Source of the DNA: Zeimonas sp050187175
Lineage (GTDB): Bacteria > Pseudomonadota > Gammaproteobacteria > Burkholderiales > Burkholderiaceae_E
Reading direction: 5' to 3'
DNA length: 64,000 nucleotides
Assembly (NCBI GenBank): GCA_050187175.1
Contig: JBFWXS010000015.1
Span: 1 to 64,000 of the forward strand
Shown: positions 48,690 to 59,040 of the stretch, piece after piece
Numbering within the stretch: the first letter of the stretch is position 1
Layout: each line of letters starts with the position of its first letter
Translations under genes and position numbers: made by a program
The notes under the pieces: generated by a model
Told to the model about the DNA's origin: nothing
The model's input: the letters and a program-made list of their open reading frames with translations, nothing else
Databases searched by the model: none

Positions 48690-49421
48690 TCAATCCTCGT
48701 CCGTCGCTCCGCCCAGATACGTCGCTCGCACGCGGGGATCGTCTGCAAGCTCGCCGGAGTCGCCGCTCAGCGCGATCTCGCCGGTCTCCAGCACGTAGCC
48801 GTGGTCGGAGCTCTCCAAAGCGGCGCGCGCGTTCTGCTCGACCAGCAGGATGGACACGCCGTCCTGCCGCAGCCCGCGAACGATGCTGAGGATCTCCTGC
48901 ACGATCAGCGGCGCCAGTCCCAGGCTGGGTTCGTCGAGCATCAGCAACCGCGGCGAGGACATCAGCGCGCGGCCCAGCGCGAGCATCTGCCGCTCGCCGC
49001 CCGACAGCGTATCGGCGCGCTGCCTGCGCCGTTCAGCCAGCCGCGGAAAGCGCTGATAGACCGTATCCAGCCGCATGCGCAGCTGTGCGCCGGACAGCCG
49101 CTTCGCATAGGCGCCCAGCATCAGATTGTCGAGCACCGACAGTTCGCCGAACAGCTCGCGCTTCTCCGGCACCAGGCACAGGCCGCGTTCGACGCGCGCC
49201 TCGACGTCGAGCGCGTGCAGGTCCTCGCCTTCGAACACCAGCCGACCCTTGGACGGCAGCAGCCCCATCGCGGCAGCGAGCAGCGTCGTCTTGCCGGCGC
49301 CGTTCGGGCCGATCACCGACACGATCTGCCCCGGCAGCAGCGTCAGCGACACGCCGCGCACCGCCTCGACCTGGCCGTATGCGACGTGCAGATCGCCGAT
49401 CTCGAGCATCGGCGCGCTCAT
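48690..49421 (-). CDS. livF: Branched-chain amino acid ABC transporter ATP-binding protein LivF
   Basis: A 243-residue ATPase. Walker A GPNGAGKTT, signature LSGGERQMLALGRAL and Walker B RLLMLDEPSLGL are followed by VEQNARAAL, the LivF-type end. It is the last gene of livH-livMG-livF, overlapping livMG by ATGA. Substrate may be a branched-chain amino acid or, in catabolic clusters of this group, an aromatic or aliphatic acid. No livK/livJ binding-protein gene is in the window. Confidence 0.93.
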   Translation of the reverse strand: MSAPMLEIGDLHVAYGQVEAVRGVSLTLLPGQIVSVIGPNGAGKTTLLAAAMGLLPSKGRLVFEGEDLHALDVEARVERGLCLVPEKRELFGELSVLDNLMLGAYAKRLSGAQLRMRLDTVYQRFPRLAERRRQRADTLSGGERQMLALGRALMSSPRLLMLDEPSLGLAPLIVQEILSIVRGLRQDGVSILLVEQNARAALESSDHGYVLETGEIALSGDSGELADDPRVRATYLGGATDED

Positions 49422-51303
49422 GGCCGGCCTCCGGCTGCGGCTCCCGCGGCTCCTGCGGCTCCCGCGGCCCCGGCGGGCCCGGCAGCTTCGTCACCGCCGG
49501 GTGCTACCACCGGCGCCGGCTGCGGCGGCTGCGCCGCGCCGCCGAGATAGGCCGACTGCACCTGCGGATTGGCACGCACTTCGGCCGGCCGGCCCTCGAC
49601 CAGCTTGGAGCCGAAGTTCATCACCACCAGCCGGTCGACCAGCTTCATGACGAAGTCCATGTCGTGTTCCACCACCAGGATCGTGACGCCCTCGTCGCGC
49701 AGCTTGCGCAGCAGTTCGCCGAGCGCGAGCTTCTCCTTGCGGCGCAGGCCGGCCGCCGGTTCGTCGAGGATCAGCAGCACCGGATCGGCCGCCAGCGCGC
49801 GGGCGATCTCGAGCACGCGCTGCGTGCCCAGCGGCAGGCTGCCGGCCAGCTCGTGCGCGCGATCGCCGAGCCCGATGCGGTCGAGCTGGCGCTGCGCCTC
49901 GGCCAGCAGCTGAGCCTCCTCGCGCCGGTCGAGCCGCAGGCCCGCGCCCAGCACGCCGGCATGCGCCCGCGCATGCGCGCCAAGGGCGACGTTGTCCAGC
50001 AGGCTCATCTGCGGCCGCAGCTTCACGTGCTGGAACGTGCGCGCCATGCCGGCACGCGCGATCTGCCGCTGCGGCTGGCCCGTGACGTCGCGGCCGAGGA
50101 ACTCCACGCGGCCGCTGCTGAGCTGCAGCGTACCGGTGAGCAGATTGAACATGGTCGTCTTGCCGGCCCCGTTCGGGCCGATCAGACCGACGATCTCGCC
50201 GGCATCGACGTCGAAGCTCACGTCGTTGACCGCCACCAGCCCGCCGAAGCGTTTGACCACGCGCTGCACCGACAGGATGCGCTCGCCGCGCGCGGGCAGC
50301 GTACGCCGCGGCAGCGGCGCGGCCGACGGCACCGGCGCGGGCGGCGGGGGCGGGAAGTAGCGGCGCGCCAGCCGCGAGACGAAGCCCATCAGGCCGCCGC
50401 GCGCGTAGTGCAGCAGCAGGATGAACAGCAGCGCGAACGCGACCGCATCGAGCTGGCCGCCGTGCTGGGCCAGCAAAGGCAGAAGGTCCTGCAGCGTGTT
50501 CTTCAGCATCAGCACCAGTGCCGAACCGACCAGCGCACCGGAAAGCTGGCCCAGTCCGCCGGCCACTGCCATCAGCAGATACTCGATGCTGGCCCGCACG
50601 TCGAACGGCGACGGACTGACGAAGCGGTTGGTGTGCGCGTACAGCCAGCCCGCGATGCCGGCCAGCAGCGCGGCCACGACGAACAGCGCCAGCCGGACGC
50701 GGAACGCATCGGCGCCGACGCTGCCGAGCAGGGTTGCGCCGCCGCGCAGGCTGCGGATGGCGCGCCCCGGCCGCGAATGCAGCAGGTTGTAGCTGAACAG
50801 GCAGGCCAGCCCCACGAGCAGCCAGATCAGGTAGTAGATGGCGCGCGGATCGGCCAGCGACCAGCCGGCCAGGCTGAGCGGCGGAATGTTCGACATGCCT
50901 GTGTGCCGGCCCAGCGCATCGATGTTGCCGAACAGCAGCGAGATCGACAGGCCCCACGCGATCGTCGACAGCGGCAGGAAGTGTCCGCCGAGCCGCAGCG
51001 TGAGCAGCCCGATCGCCAGTGCCGCGATGCCGGTGAGCAGCAGCGCGAAAGGCAGGCCGAGCCACGGCGACATGCCCTGCGCCGTCGTCAGCCATGCGGT
51101 GCTATACGCGGCGATGCCGACGAAGGCCGCTTGTCCGAACGAGGTCGCGCCGCCCACACCGGTCAGCAGCACGAGTCCCAGCGCTACCAGCGCGCCGATG
51201 CCGATGTCGTTGAGCAGCGACACGCCGAAGTTGCCGAGCGCCAACGGCGCCAGGGCCAGCGCCAGCACCGCGCCGCCCAGCGCGAGTTGACGGATGCGGC
51301 GCG

Positions 51304-51307
<4 letters not shown>
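49418..51307 (-). CDS. Fused LivM permease - LivG ATP-binding protein
   Basis: A 629-residue fusion. Residues about 1-310 are a LivM-type permease with eight or more helices (GVGGATSFGQAAFVGIAAYS motif). A Pro/Ala-rich linker (PPPPPAPVPSAAP) leads to a LivG-type ATPase (about 345-590) with Walker A GPNGAGKTT, signature LPLGTQRVLEIARAL and Walker B VLLILDEPAAGLR. The tail is repetitive Gly/Ala. The reading frame is continuous through the junction, so it is one protein. It overlaps both neighbours by ATGA and forms the importer with livH and livF. Confidence 0.9.
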
Positions 51308-52356
<1,049 letters not shown>

Positions 52357-52770
52357 TTCGATCGTCTTCTATTCGCCGTCACGGTTGCAGAAAACTACTC
52401 GATCGCGGGCCCCGTCGCACAGGCTGCAGAAGCGGCCGCCGGGCTGCGGCATCGGATGCGCGCGCAGCCACATTGGAACGCAAAGCGACCGCCGGGTCGA
52501 GAACGTTCGGTGACAATTAGTTTAGAGGTAAATTTATTTGAAGTCATATTGTTTGGGCCTAGGAGATACCCTAAACGACAAGAGGCAAGCCGCCAGGGCG
52601 CACGGCGTATGGCACACGTATGGCGCACGGCGCACGGCACACGGCGGCGGCGTCGCGGCGACGCGGTGCAGGATGGCGTGCAGCCGCGTACGACGACGCA
52701 CGACGACGGCCAGGGCGACAGGAAGAAGCGGCCCCGGCGCGAACGCCTCAGGCCTCCAGGTGCGCAGCCT
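52357..52770. other. Intergenic region upstream of livH
   Basis: 414 bp with no supported gene. It holds an AT-rich patch (52510-52565), unusual for this window, probably part of the livH promoter, and short degenerate repeats of GGCGCACGG/GGCACACG around 52597-52645. Nothing else is recognised. Confidence 0.5.
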
Positions 52771-53172
52771 TCAGCCGAACAGGCCGCGCAGATACCCGAA
52801 CGGGTGATGCGTGCGCGCGATTCCGTAGATCATCACGAACACCAGCAAGGCGCCGGCGTAGCACAGCGCGCGGGCGCCGGGGCGCTGCGCGCGCCGCAGC
52901 GCGAAGACGCCGAGGACGATGTAGACGACCAGCAGGCACAGCTTGACGGTCAGCCAGCCGTTTGCGTACATCGCGCCCGGCAGAATGCTGAGCAGCATCA
53001 GTGCCGCCGTGAGCAGCGCGGTATCGATTGCGTAGCTCGTGACCCGGATGGCCGTCGTCATCGGCCAGCGCATGCCGGCCAGCACGGCCGCGCCGCGCAG
53101 CGCGAACAGCAGGCCGCTGGCTAGCGCCAGCGCGATATGGGTGTGCTTGATCTGCGGATAGAACTCGAGCAT
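52771..53172 (-). CDS. SirB family membrane protein
   Basis: A 133-residue membrane protein with four hydrophobic helices (about 7-28, 41-61, 66-88 and 99-120). The family pattern YPQIKHTHIALALASG starts the protein and GYLRGLFG ends it. SirB proteins were named for Salmonella invasion-gene regulation; the molecular role is not known. The start at 53172 is chosen because the preceding 29 codons are Arg-rich and lack family similarity. Confidence 0.88.
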   Translation of the reverse strand: MLEFYPQIKHTHIALALASGLLFALRGAAVLAGMRWPMTTAIRVTSYAIDTALLTAALMLLSILPGAMYANGWLTVKLCLLVVYIVLGVFALRRAQRPGARALCYAGALLVFVMIYGIARTHHPFGYLRGLFG

Positions 53173-53301
53173 GGAGATCGGACGGCGGCGGGGCCGCGCA
53201 ATGGCAATGCCCGATGCTAGCTCGAAATGCCGTGTCCGCGGCCGACGAGCATCAGGCAAATCACGCGCCGCGCCGGCCCCCGGCGCGCAGCGGCGGCGGC
53301 C

Positions 53302-53628
53302 TCAGCCCCGCAGCAGCGTCACCAGCAAGGTCGCGCGGCTGTGCGCCTGCACCGCATGCGGCTCGTTGCGCGGCAGCGCCGTCAGCTGCCCCGGCGCGAG
53401 CCTACAGCTGCCGGTCGGCGTGGTGACGCTGGCCTCGCCCAGCAGGCACTGGATCGTCACCTCGCCGGGAAAACTGTGCTCCGGCAGTCCGTGCCCCTCG
53501 GTCAGCACCAGTTGCATCAACTGCAGATGCTCGGTCTTCAGCAGGCTGCTGCTGGCCGAGGTGCCGCGCTCGGCGTCACTGGCGTGCAGGTCGATCACGT
53601 CCAGCGGACGGGCGTGTTTCAAGGCCAT
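53302..53628 (-). CDS. Small cupin-domain protein
   Basis: A 108-residue single-domain cupin. The beta-barrel pattern is seen in LTEGHGLPEHSFPGEVTIQ (cupin motif 1, with His and Glu) and PRNEPHAVQAHSRATLLV (motif 2, with His). Such small cupins act as sensors or metal-bound enzymes; the substrate is unknown. It is divergent from the VOC gene with 140 bp between. The start at 53628 follows a purine-rich GGGGGA. Confidence 0.8.
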   Translation of the reverse strand: MALKHARPLDVIDLHASDAERGTSASSSLLKTEHLQLMQLVLTEGHGLPEHSFPGEVTIQCLLGEASVTTPTGSCRLAPGQLTALPRNEPHAVQAHSRATLLVTLLRG

Positions 53629-53768
53629 GGCGTCCCCCGTTTGGCGAAGCGGTTGCCGGCCATGATAGGGGAAGTCCATACAAATCTCGAGACTGCGGTT
53701 ATGCAGCACGCACCGGACGGACACGCTACGATGCAGCGACCCCACAATCGCTGAACGGAGCCCATGCC

Positions 53769-54197
53769 ATGGAAACGAACGAGCTGCACCGCGGCCGGCT
53801 GATCGATCATCTGCAGCTGGTGGTCCGCGATCTAGACGCCAGCCGCAAGTTCTATCAGGCCGTGCTGGACGTCCTGGGCATTCCGCTCGCCGGCAGCGGC
53901 GACGACTATTTCTGGGCCGACGAGCTGTTCGTATCGACCGCCGCCAGCCAGGCCGCGCAAGGCGAGTTGACGGGCCGCCACCATCTGGCGTTCCAGGCGC
54001 TCGACGCCGCAATGGTCGATGCCTTCCATGTCGCGGCGCTGGCGAACGGCGGCCGCGACAATGGCGCGCCGGGCAAGCGTCCCTATCATCCCGGCTACTA
54101 CGCCGCGTTCGTGCTGGACCCGGACGGCAACAACATCGAAGCGGTCTATCACGGCGAAGCCCAGCGCAGCGCGCCGTCCGTGAAGGTGACGTTCTAG
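53769..54197 (+). CDS. VOC (glyoxalase/bleomycin resistance) family protein
   Basis: A 142-residue VOC-fold protein. The first beta-alpha-beta unit is IDHLQLVVRDLDASRKFYQA, and metal-type ligands lie in HHLAFQALD and VLDPDGNNIEAVYHG. Members are dioxygenases, glyoxalase-like isomerases or drug-binding proteins. It lies 36 bp upstream of the ohr gene. GGAG precedes the start; ATG at 53764 is an alternative. Confidence 0.88.
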   Translation: METNELHRGRLIDHLQLVVRDLDASRKFYQAVLDVLGIPLAGSGDDYFWADELFVSTAASQAAQGELTGRHHLAFQALDAAMVDAFHVAALANGGRDNGAPGKRPYHPGYYAAFVLDPDGNNIEAVYHGEAQRSAPSVKVTF

Positions 54198-54233
54198 CCT
54201 CCGCACATTTCCCCCTGCAAAGGAATCACGACT

Positions 54234-54361
54234 ATGACTACGCCTCTCGACAAGGTCCTCTACACCGCGCAAGCCCACATCACGGGCGGACGCGACGGCG
54301 CCGGCAAGACCAGCGACGGCGCGCTCGACGTCATGCTGAGCCCGCCGGGCTCCGGCAAGCC
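54234..54361 (+). CDS. ohr: Organic hydroperoxide resistance protein Ohr, N-terminal part (cut by gap)
   Basis: The first 42 codons encode MTTPLDKVLYTAQAHITGG and then RDGAGKTSDGALDVMLSPPG, which is the OsmC/Ohr N-terminus. The reactive Cys pair lies further on and is lost in the N run. The stop codon is not visible. Ohr reduces organic hydroperoxides in the cytoplasm. It is co-oriented with the VOC gene. The gap removes roughly the last two-thirds of the protein. Confidence 0.85.
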
Positions 54362-54461
54362 NNNNNNNNNNNNNNNNNNNNNNNNNNNNNNNNNNNNNNN
54401 NNNNNNNNNNNNNNNNNNNNNNNNNNNNNNNNNNNNNNNNNNNNNNNNNNNNNNNNNNNNN
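54362..54461. other. Assembly gap (100 N)
   Basis: One hundred Ns, a standard unknown-length gap. It hides the end of ohr (about 300 bp expected) and the start of the CheB-type gene, so the true distance is probably longer than 100 bp. Confidence 0.95.
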
Positions 54462-54463
54462 CG

Positions 54464-55729
54464 GCGCGGCGCTCGACACTGCATTTTCCGGTGGTCGGCA
54501 TCGGCGCCTCGGCGGGTGGTCTGCAGGCTGTCCTCAACATCCTCGATACGCTGTCATCCGAACCCGGCATGGCGTTCGTGGTGGTGCTGCACCTGTCGCC
54601 TGAACACGAGAGCCACGCGCCGGGCATTCTTCAGCGGCGAACGCGCATGCCGGTCGTGCAGGTGACCCGCACCGTACGCATCGAGATGAACCACGTCTAC
54701 GTGATCGCGCCGGGCGTGCATCTGCTGATGGACGACAGCCAACTGGTCGTCAGCTCGCCTAGGGGGCCGCGCGGCCGCCCGGTCGCCATCGACGTCTTCT
54801 TCCGCACGCTCGCTCGCGCGCACCGCGAACGGGCCGTCGCGGTGGTTCTGTCGGGCACCGGCAGCGACGGCACACTGGGGCTGGCGGAAATCAAGGGTGA
54901 AGGCGGCGTCTCGATCGCGCAGGATCCGGTCGACGCGGAGTATCCAAGCATGCCGGCGGCCGCGATCGGCGGCGGCCACGTCGACTTCGTGCTCGCCTCC
55001 GATGAGATCGTCCCGAAGCTGGTGGAACTGTGGCGCAATGCCCAGCGCATGCGTCTGCCGGACCCGGAGACAGCCGATCTGAAGGTCAAGGCGGAGACAG
55101 ACCCGTCGAGCGAAGCGCAGGCGCAGGCCGCGCTGGGCGAGATCATGACCATTCTCGCCGTCCGCACGGGCAACGACTTCCGTCACTACAAGCGCGGCAC
55201 CGTGCTGCGGCGGCTCGAGCGACGCATGCAGGTCACGCGACAGCCGGACCTCTGCGCCTACCGCTCGTACCTCGAGTCGCATCCGCAGGAATCGCAGCTG
55301 CTGCTGCAGGACATGCTGATCAGCGTGACGCATTTCTTCCGCGATCGGCGTGCGTTCGAGACGCTCGAGCGTGAGGTGGTCACTCATGCGATCGAACGCC
55401 GGTCACCTCCGACGGGGCTGCGCGCCTGGTCGGTGGGCTGCGCGACCGGCGAGGAAGCGTACTCGCTGGCGATGCTGCTCAACGATCACGTTCCGGCGAG
55501 GCGCCCGCCGATGTCCATACAGGTCTTCGGCTCCGATATCGACGAGCGGGCGCTGGCCGTTGCGCGCGCCGGCCTGTATCCCGAGACCATTGCCACGGAC
55601 ATCGACTCCACGCGACTGGGCCGCTTTTTCGACAAGGATGTCGGCGGCTATCGCGTCAGGAAAGCGCTGCGCGACCAGATCCTGTTCTCCCGGCACAATG
55701 TACTCAGCGATCCGCCCCGAGCGTGCTGA
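54464..55729 (+). CDS. CheB-CheR fusion protein, N-terminus lost in gap and CheR truncated
   Basis: The visible frame gives 421 residues. A CheB methylesterase domain (about 10-190 of this part) has Ser in VVGIGASAGG, His in VLHLSPEHESH and Asp in LSGTGSDGTLG. A CheR methyltransferase domain follows, with SAM motif WSVGCATGEEAYSLAM and VFGSDIDERALAVARAG. The frame stops at NVLSDPPRAC, where CheR normally continues with a conserved SCRNLLIYL-type segment. About 70-100 residues appear missing. Upstream codons before 54491 remain open to the gap. The stop overlaps the next gene's GTG by seven bases. Confidence 0.8.
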   Translation, partial: ARRSTLHFPVVGIGASAGGLQAVLNILDTLSSEPGMAFVVVLHLSPEHESHAPGILQRRTRMPVVQVTRTVRIEMNHVYVIAPGVHLLMDDSQLVVSSPRGPRGRPVAIDVFFRTLARAHRERAVAVVLSGTGSDGTLGLAEIKGEGGVSIAQDPVDAEYPSMPAAAIGGGHVDFVLASDEIVPKLVELWRNAQRMRLPDPETADLKVKAETDPSSEAQAQAALGEIMTILAVRTGNDFRHYKRGTVLRRLERRMQVTRQPDLCAYRSYLESHPQESQLLLQDMLISVTHFFRDRRAFETLEREVVTHAIERRSPPTGLRAWSVGCATGEEAYSLAMLLNDHVPARRPPMSIQVFGSDIDERALAVARAGLYPETIATDIDSTRLGRFFDKDVGGYRVRKALRDQILFSRHNVLSDPPRAC

Positions 55730-58284
55730 CCGAGCCGGTCGCGGCACAGCCGCTGGCCCAACTGCACCAGCGGCTGCTCGACAGCAATGCGCTGGCCAGC
55801 GTCGTGATCGATGCCCAATGCAACGTCCTGCACATGGGGGCCGGCGCATCGCGCTACATGCGCTTCGCCGACGGCCCGCCGTCGCAGAACCTGCTCGACC
55901 TGCTGCTGCCCGATCTGGCCTCGGCGTTGAGGCCGGCGCTGCTGCGTGCCGCCCATACGCAGGGACGGGTCGCGGCCCGGCCGGTCATGATCCCCGGCGA
56001 ACAGCGGGCAATCACCGTGATCATGTCGGTGCGCAGCAAGCGCAACGCAGGTCAGCCTTCGCAGATGCTGGTCGTGTTCGACGAGATCGACGAGTTCCTG
56101 CTGCCGTCCGTGGACACGTCGTCGCACGCAGACAATGCTTCGTACCTCGCGCTCGAAGAGGAGATCCGCCGCCTGCAGACCAGCCTGCGCAACACACTGG
56201 GCGATTCAGCCTCGTCCGGCGAAGCACTGCGCGCATCGAACGAAGAACTGCAGTCGATCAACGAAGAGCTGCGTTCCGCGACCGAAGAGCTTGAAACCAG
56301 CAAGGAGGAGCTGCAGTCGCTGAACGAGGAGCTGACCACCGTCAATTTCGAGCTGAAGCAGAAGGTCGACGAAACCGCCAAGGCCAACGACGATCTGAAC
56401 AATCTGGTGACGTCGATGAACATGGCGACGGTCTTCGTCGATCGTCAGATGCGCATCAAGGGCTTCACCCCGCCGGCCAGCAATGTGTTCAATCTGCTGG
56501 CCACCGACATCGGACGGCCGCTGCACGATCTGCGCCATCGACTGCTCACGGACACGCTCGCCAGCGACGTCGAGAGCGTGGTCACGACGCTGCAGCCGGT
56601 GGAGCGCGAGGTCGCAGCGGAGGATGGGCGCTGGCATCTGATGCGCGTCACCGTTTATCGCACAACCGAGGATCGCATCGACGGGGCGGTCCTGAACTTC
56701 ATCGATGTGACCGACCGGCGCCGTGCGCAGGAGCAGCTGCGCGCACGCGACGAGCGGCTGCGGCTGGTGGCGGACAGCACGCGCGACTATGCGGTCATCA
56801 CGCTTGACAGCGCCGGTACGATCACCGGCTGGAACACCGGCGCCGAACTGATGTTCGGCTACGACGAAGCCGACATCCAGGGCCAGCATTTCCGCCTGCT
56901 GTTCACACCGGAAGACCGAGCCGACGGTATTCCCGAGCTGGAACTGCGGCAGGCATGCGAACAGGGCCGCACGCTCGACGAGCGCTGGCACATGCGCAAG
57001 GACGGCAGCCGCTTCTTCTGCAGCGGCATCACCTCGCCGCTGGCTGAAGGCGACTCGCAGGGTTTCGCCAAGATCGCACGCGACCTTACCGAGCGGCAGC
57101 TGCTGGAAAAGCAGCGCGAGGAACTGCTGGTGGCGGAGCAGGCGGTCCGCCAGCGGCTGGAAGCCGCCGACGCGCTGCGCAGCGAGTTCCTGGCCGTCAT
57201 GTCGCACGAGCTGAAGAATCCGCTGAACCTGATGATGATGAACGCCGAACTGGTGGGGCGCTCGCTCGAGGTATCAGCGCAACCGGCGCTGGCGCGCGCC
57301 GTCGGCATGATCCGGCGCGCCGTGCGGGCGCAGGCCAAGATCATCGACGATCTGCTCGACCTGGCGCGCATCGATACCGGCAAGCTGACGCTGAGCCGCA
57401 CTGCCGTGCCCTTGGCGGCAACTGTCGAGCGCATCGTCGGCGCGATGCGTTCCGAGGCGGAAGCCAAAGGAGTGGCGATGCGGGTCGAGGACGAGCCCCT
57501 GACGGTGTTCGGCGACCCGGTGCGCGTCGAACAGATCGTCTGGAATCTGCTGAACAATGCGCTGAAGTTCACGCCCGCCGGCGGATCGATCGACGTGCGC
57601 GTCTTCCAGGACGAGGAGTGCGCCGCGTTCGAGGTGCGCGACACCGGCTGCGGCATCGATCCGAAGCTGCTGCCGAAGGTGTTCGAGATGTTCGAACAGG
57701 GCGGCGCCGGGTCCACCACGCGCCGCGAAGGCGGCCTGGGCATCGGACTAGCGCTGGTCAAGAGCCTCGCCGAACTGCATGGCGGCACCGTCGCCGCGCA
57801 ATCCGGCGGCGCCGGCCTGGGCGCAACGTTCGCGGTACGGCTGCCGCTCTTCGAGGGCGTGCTCGGCGCGGACGGCGAGCCCTATCGGCTGCACGCGAAC
57901 ATGCTGGCCGGACGGCGCATTCTGCTGGTCGAGGACGATGCGGACGCGCTGCAGACGCTCACGGCGGTACTGCAGACGGAGGGCGCGGACATCACGCCGA
58001 CCAGCGGGGCCGCCGAGGCACTGGCCCTGGCGCAGGGAGACGACTTCGATCTGGTGATCTCCGACATCGCCATGCCAGACATGGACGGCCTGCAGTTCAT
58101 CATCCAGCTGCGCCAGCTGCCCCATGCGCGGCGCTGGCCGGCGATCGCCGTCAGCGGCTTCGGCCGGCCGGAAGACGCCAGCCGTTCGCTCGCCGCGGGA
58201 TTCGACGTGCACCTGCGCAAACCCCTGTCGCTTCAGGACCTGGAGGACGCGCTGATCCGGCTCGGACGGCAGGGCGCGGAGTGA
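55723..58284 (+). CDS. PAS domain hybrid sensor histidine kinase, partner half of the CheB-CheR protein
   Basis: An 853-residue soluble protein. A region matching what normally follows CheR (LAQLHQRLLDSNALASVVID) is at the start, then a coiled coil (about 140-230, rich in EELxSxNEELxT), a PAS domain (GPxxxVFNLLATDIGR), a second PAS with PAC (TGWNTGAELMFGYDEADIQ), HisKA (VMSHELKNPLNLMM) and HATPase (NNALKFTPAGG, DTGCGID, GLGIGLALVKSL). A receiver domain ends it, with LLVEDDADA and phosphoacceptor VISDIAMPDMDG. It is in a different frame from the upstream CheR part and begins at GTG. Confidence 0.85.
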   Translation: MLTEPVAAQPLAQLHQRLLDSNALASVVIDAQCNVLHMGAGASRYMRFADGPPSQNLLDLLLPDLASALRPALLRAAHTQGRVAARPVMIPGEQRAITVIMSVRSKRNAGQPSQMLVVFDEIDEFLLPSVDTSSHADNASYLALEEEIRRLQTSLRNTLGDSASSGEALRASNEELQSINEELRSATEELETSKEELQSLNEELTTVNFELKQKVDETAKANDDLNNLVTSMNMATVFVDRQMRIKGFTPPASNVFNLLATDIGRPLHDLRHRLLTDTLASDVESVVTTLQPVEREVAAEDGRWHLMRVTVYRTTEDRIDGAVLNFIDVTDRRRAQEQLRARDERLRLVADSTRDYAVITLDSAGTITGWNTGAELMFGYDEADIQGQHFRLLFTPEDRADGIPELELRQACEQGRTLDERWHMRKDGSRFFCSGITSPLAEGDSQGFAKIARDLTERQLLEKQREELLVAEQAVRQRLEAADALRSEFLAVMSHELKNPLNLMMMNAELVGRSLEVSAQPALARAVGMIRRAVRAQAKIIDDLLDLARIDTGKLTLSRTAVPLAATVERIVGAMRSEAEAKGVAMRVEDEPLTVFGDPVRVEQIVWNLLNNALKFTPAGGSIDVRVFQDEECAAFEVRDTGCGIDPKLLPKVFEMFEQGGAGSTTRREGGLGIGLALVKSLAELHGGTVAAQSGGAGLGATFAVRLPLFEGVLGADGEPYRLHANMLAGRRILLVEDDADALQTLTAVLQTEGADITPTSGAAEALALAQGDDFDLVISDIAMPDMDGLQFIIQLRQLPHARRWPAIAVSGFGRPEDASRSLAAGFDVHLRKPLSLQDLEDALIRLGRQGAE

Positions 58285-58288
58285 GGGG

Positions 58289-59032
58289 CTAGACGGCCCG
58301 CGCCACCAGCAGCCCGCCGGCCACCAGGCACAGCAGTCCCGCCAGCGCCTTCAGCCAGCGGTCGGGCAGCGAATGCGCCAGCCGCACGCCCACCGTCACG
58401 CCCAGCAGCTGGAACGCGGCGACCACCGCCGCGAGGCGCCAGTCGATCAGCCCGCGCTGCAGGTTGCCCACCGAGCCCGCGACGGCCGCGACCACCTGCA
58501 GCACCTGGCTGGTACCGACGGCGGCAAGCGCCGAGTAGCGCAGCGCGACCATGATGGGCACCGAGAACACCGGGCCCCCCGCGCCTGAGACGCCGGAGCC
58601 GAAGCCCGATGCGGCACCCACGCCCAGCAGCATGAGGCCGGTGCCGCGGTCGACGTGGTTCGAGCGCGGCCGCACGCCATGCCGCGGCAGCAGCGCATTG
58701 ACGCCGGCCACGACGATGATCAGCCCCACGACGATGGTGAGGACCCGCGCGCTCGTCATCGACGCGACGAAGGTGCCCAGGTAGCTGGCCGGGACCGCGC
58801 CCGCGCAGACCGGAATCGCGATGCGCCACTCGATCGAACCCTTGCGGTGGAACAGCCAGCTGCCGAGCAGGCCCGGAAACAGGAAGCTGAACAGGCTGGT
58901 AGCCGCGGCCTGATGAATGCCCAGGCCGGTGAACAGCACCAGGAACGAGATCAGCAGCACGCCGCCGACACCGGACGCACCGATCAGGATGCCGACCAGC
59001 GTCGCGACGAGGGCAGTGGCGACTTCGGTCAT
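58289..59032 (-). CDS. TauE/SafE family sulfite/sulfur-compound exporter
   Basis: A 247-residue membrane protein with about eight helices and the two family repeats: VGILIGASGVGGVLLISFLV and later GVGAASGFGSGVSGAGGPVF. Members export sulfite, sulfoacetate or other anions. It starts eight bases after the MFS gene stop on the same strand, so the two form an operon. It ends five bases from the convergent histidine kinase gene. Substrate unknown. Confidence 0.9.
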   Translation of the reverse strand: MTEVATALVATLVGILIGASGVGGVLLISFLVLFTGLGIHQAAATSLFSFLFPGLLGSWLFHRKGSIEWRIAIPVCAGAVPASYLGTFVASMTSARVLTIVVGLIIVVAGVNALLPRHGVRPRSNHVDRGTGLMLLGVGAASGFGSGVSGAGGPVFSVPIMVALRYSALAAVGTSQVLQVVAAVAGSVGNLQRGLIDWRLAAVVAAFQLLGVTVGVRLAHSLPDRWLKALAGLLCLVAGGLLVARAV

Positions 59033-59040
59033 TCGTCGTC

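Noticed and set aside
46793..48748. 651-codon frame extending the nitronate monooxygenase upstream
   Set aside because: The added part lies antisense to the transglutaminase-like gene; a normal NMO N-terminus begins at 47764.
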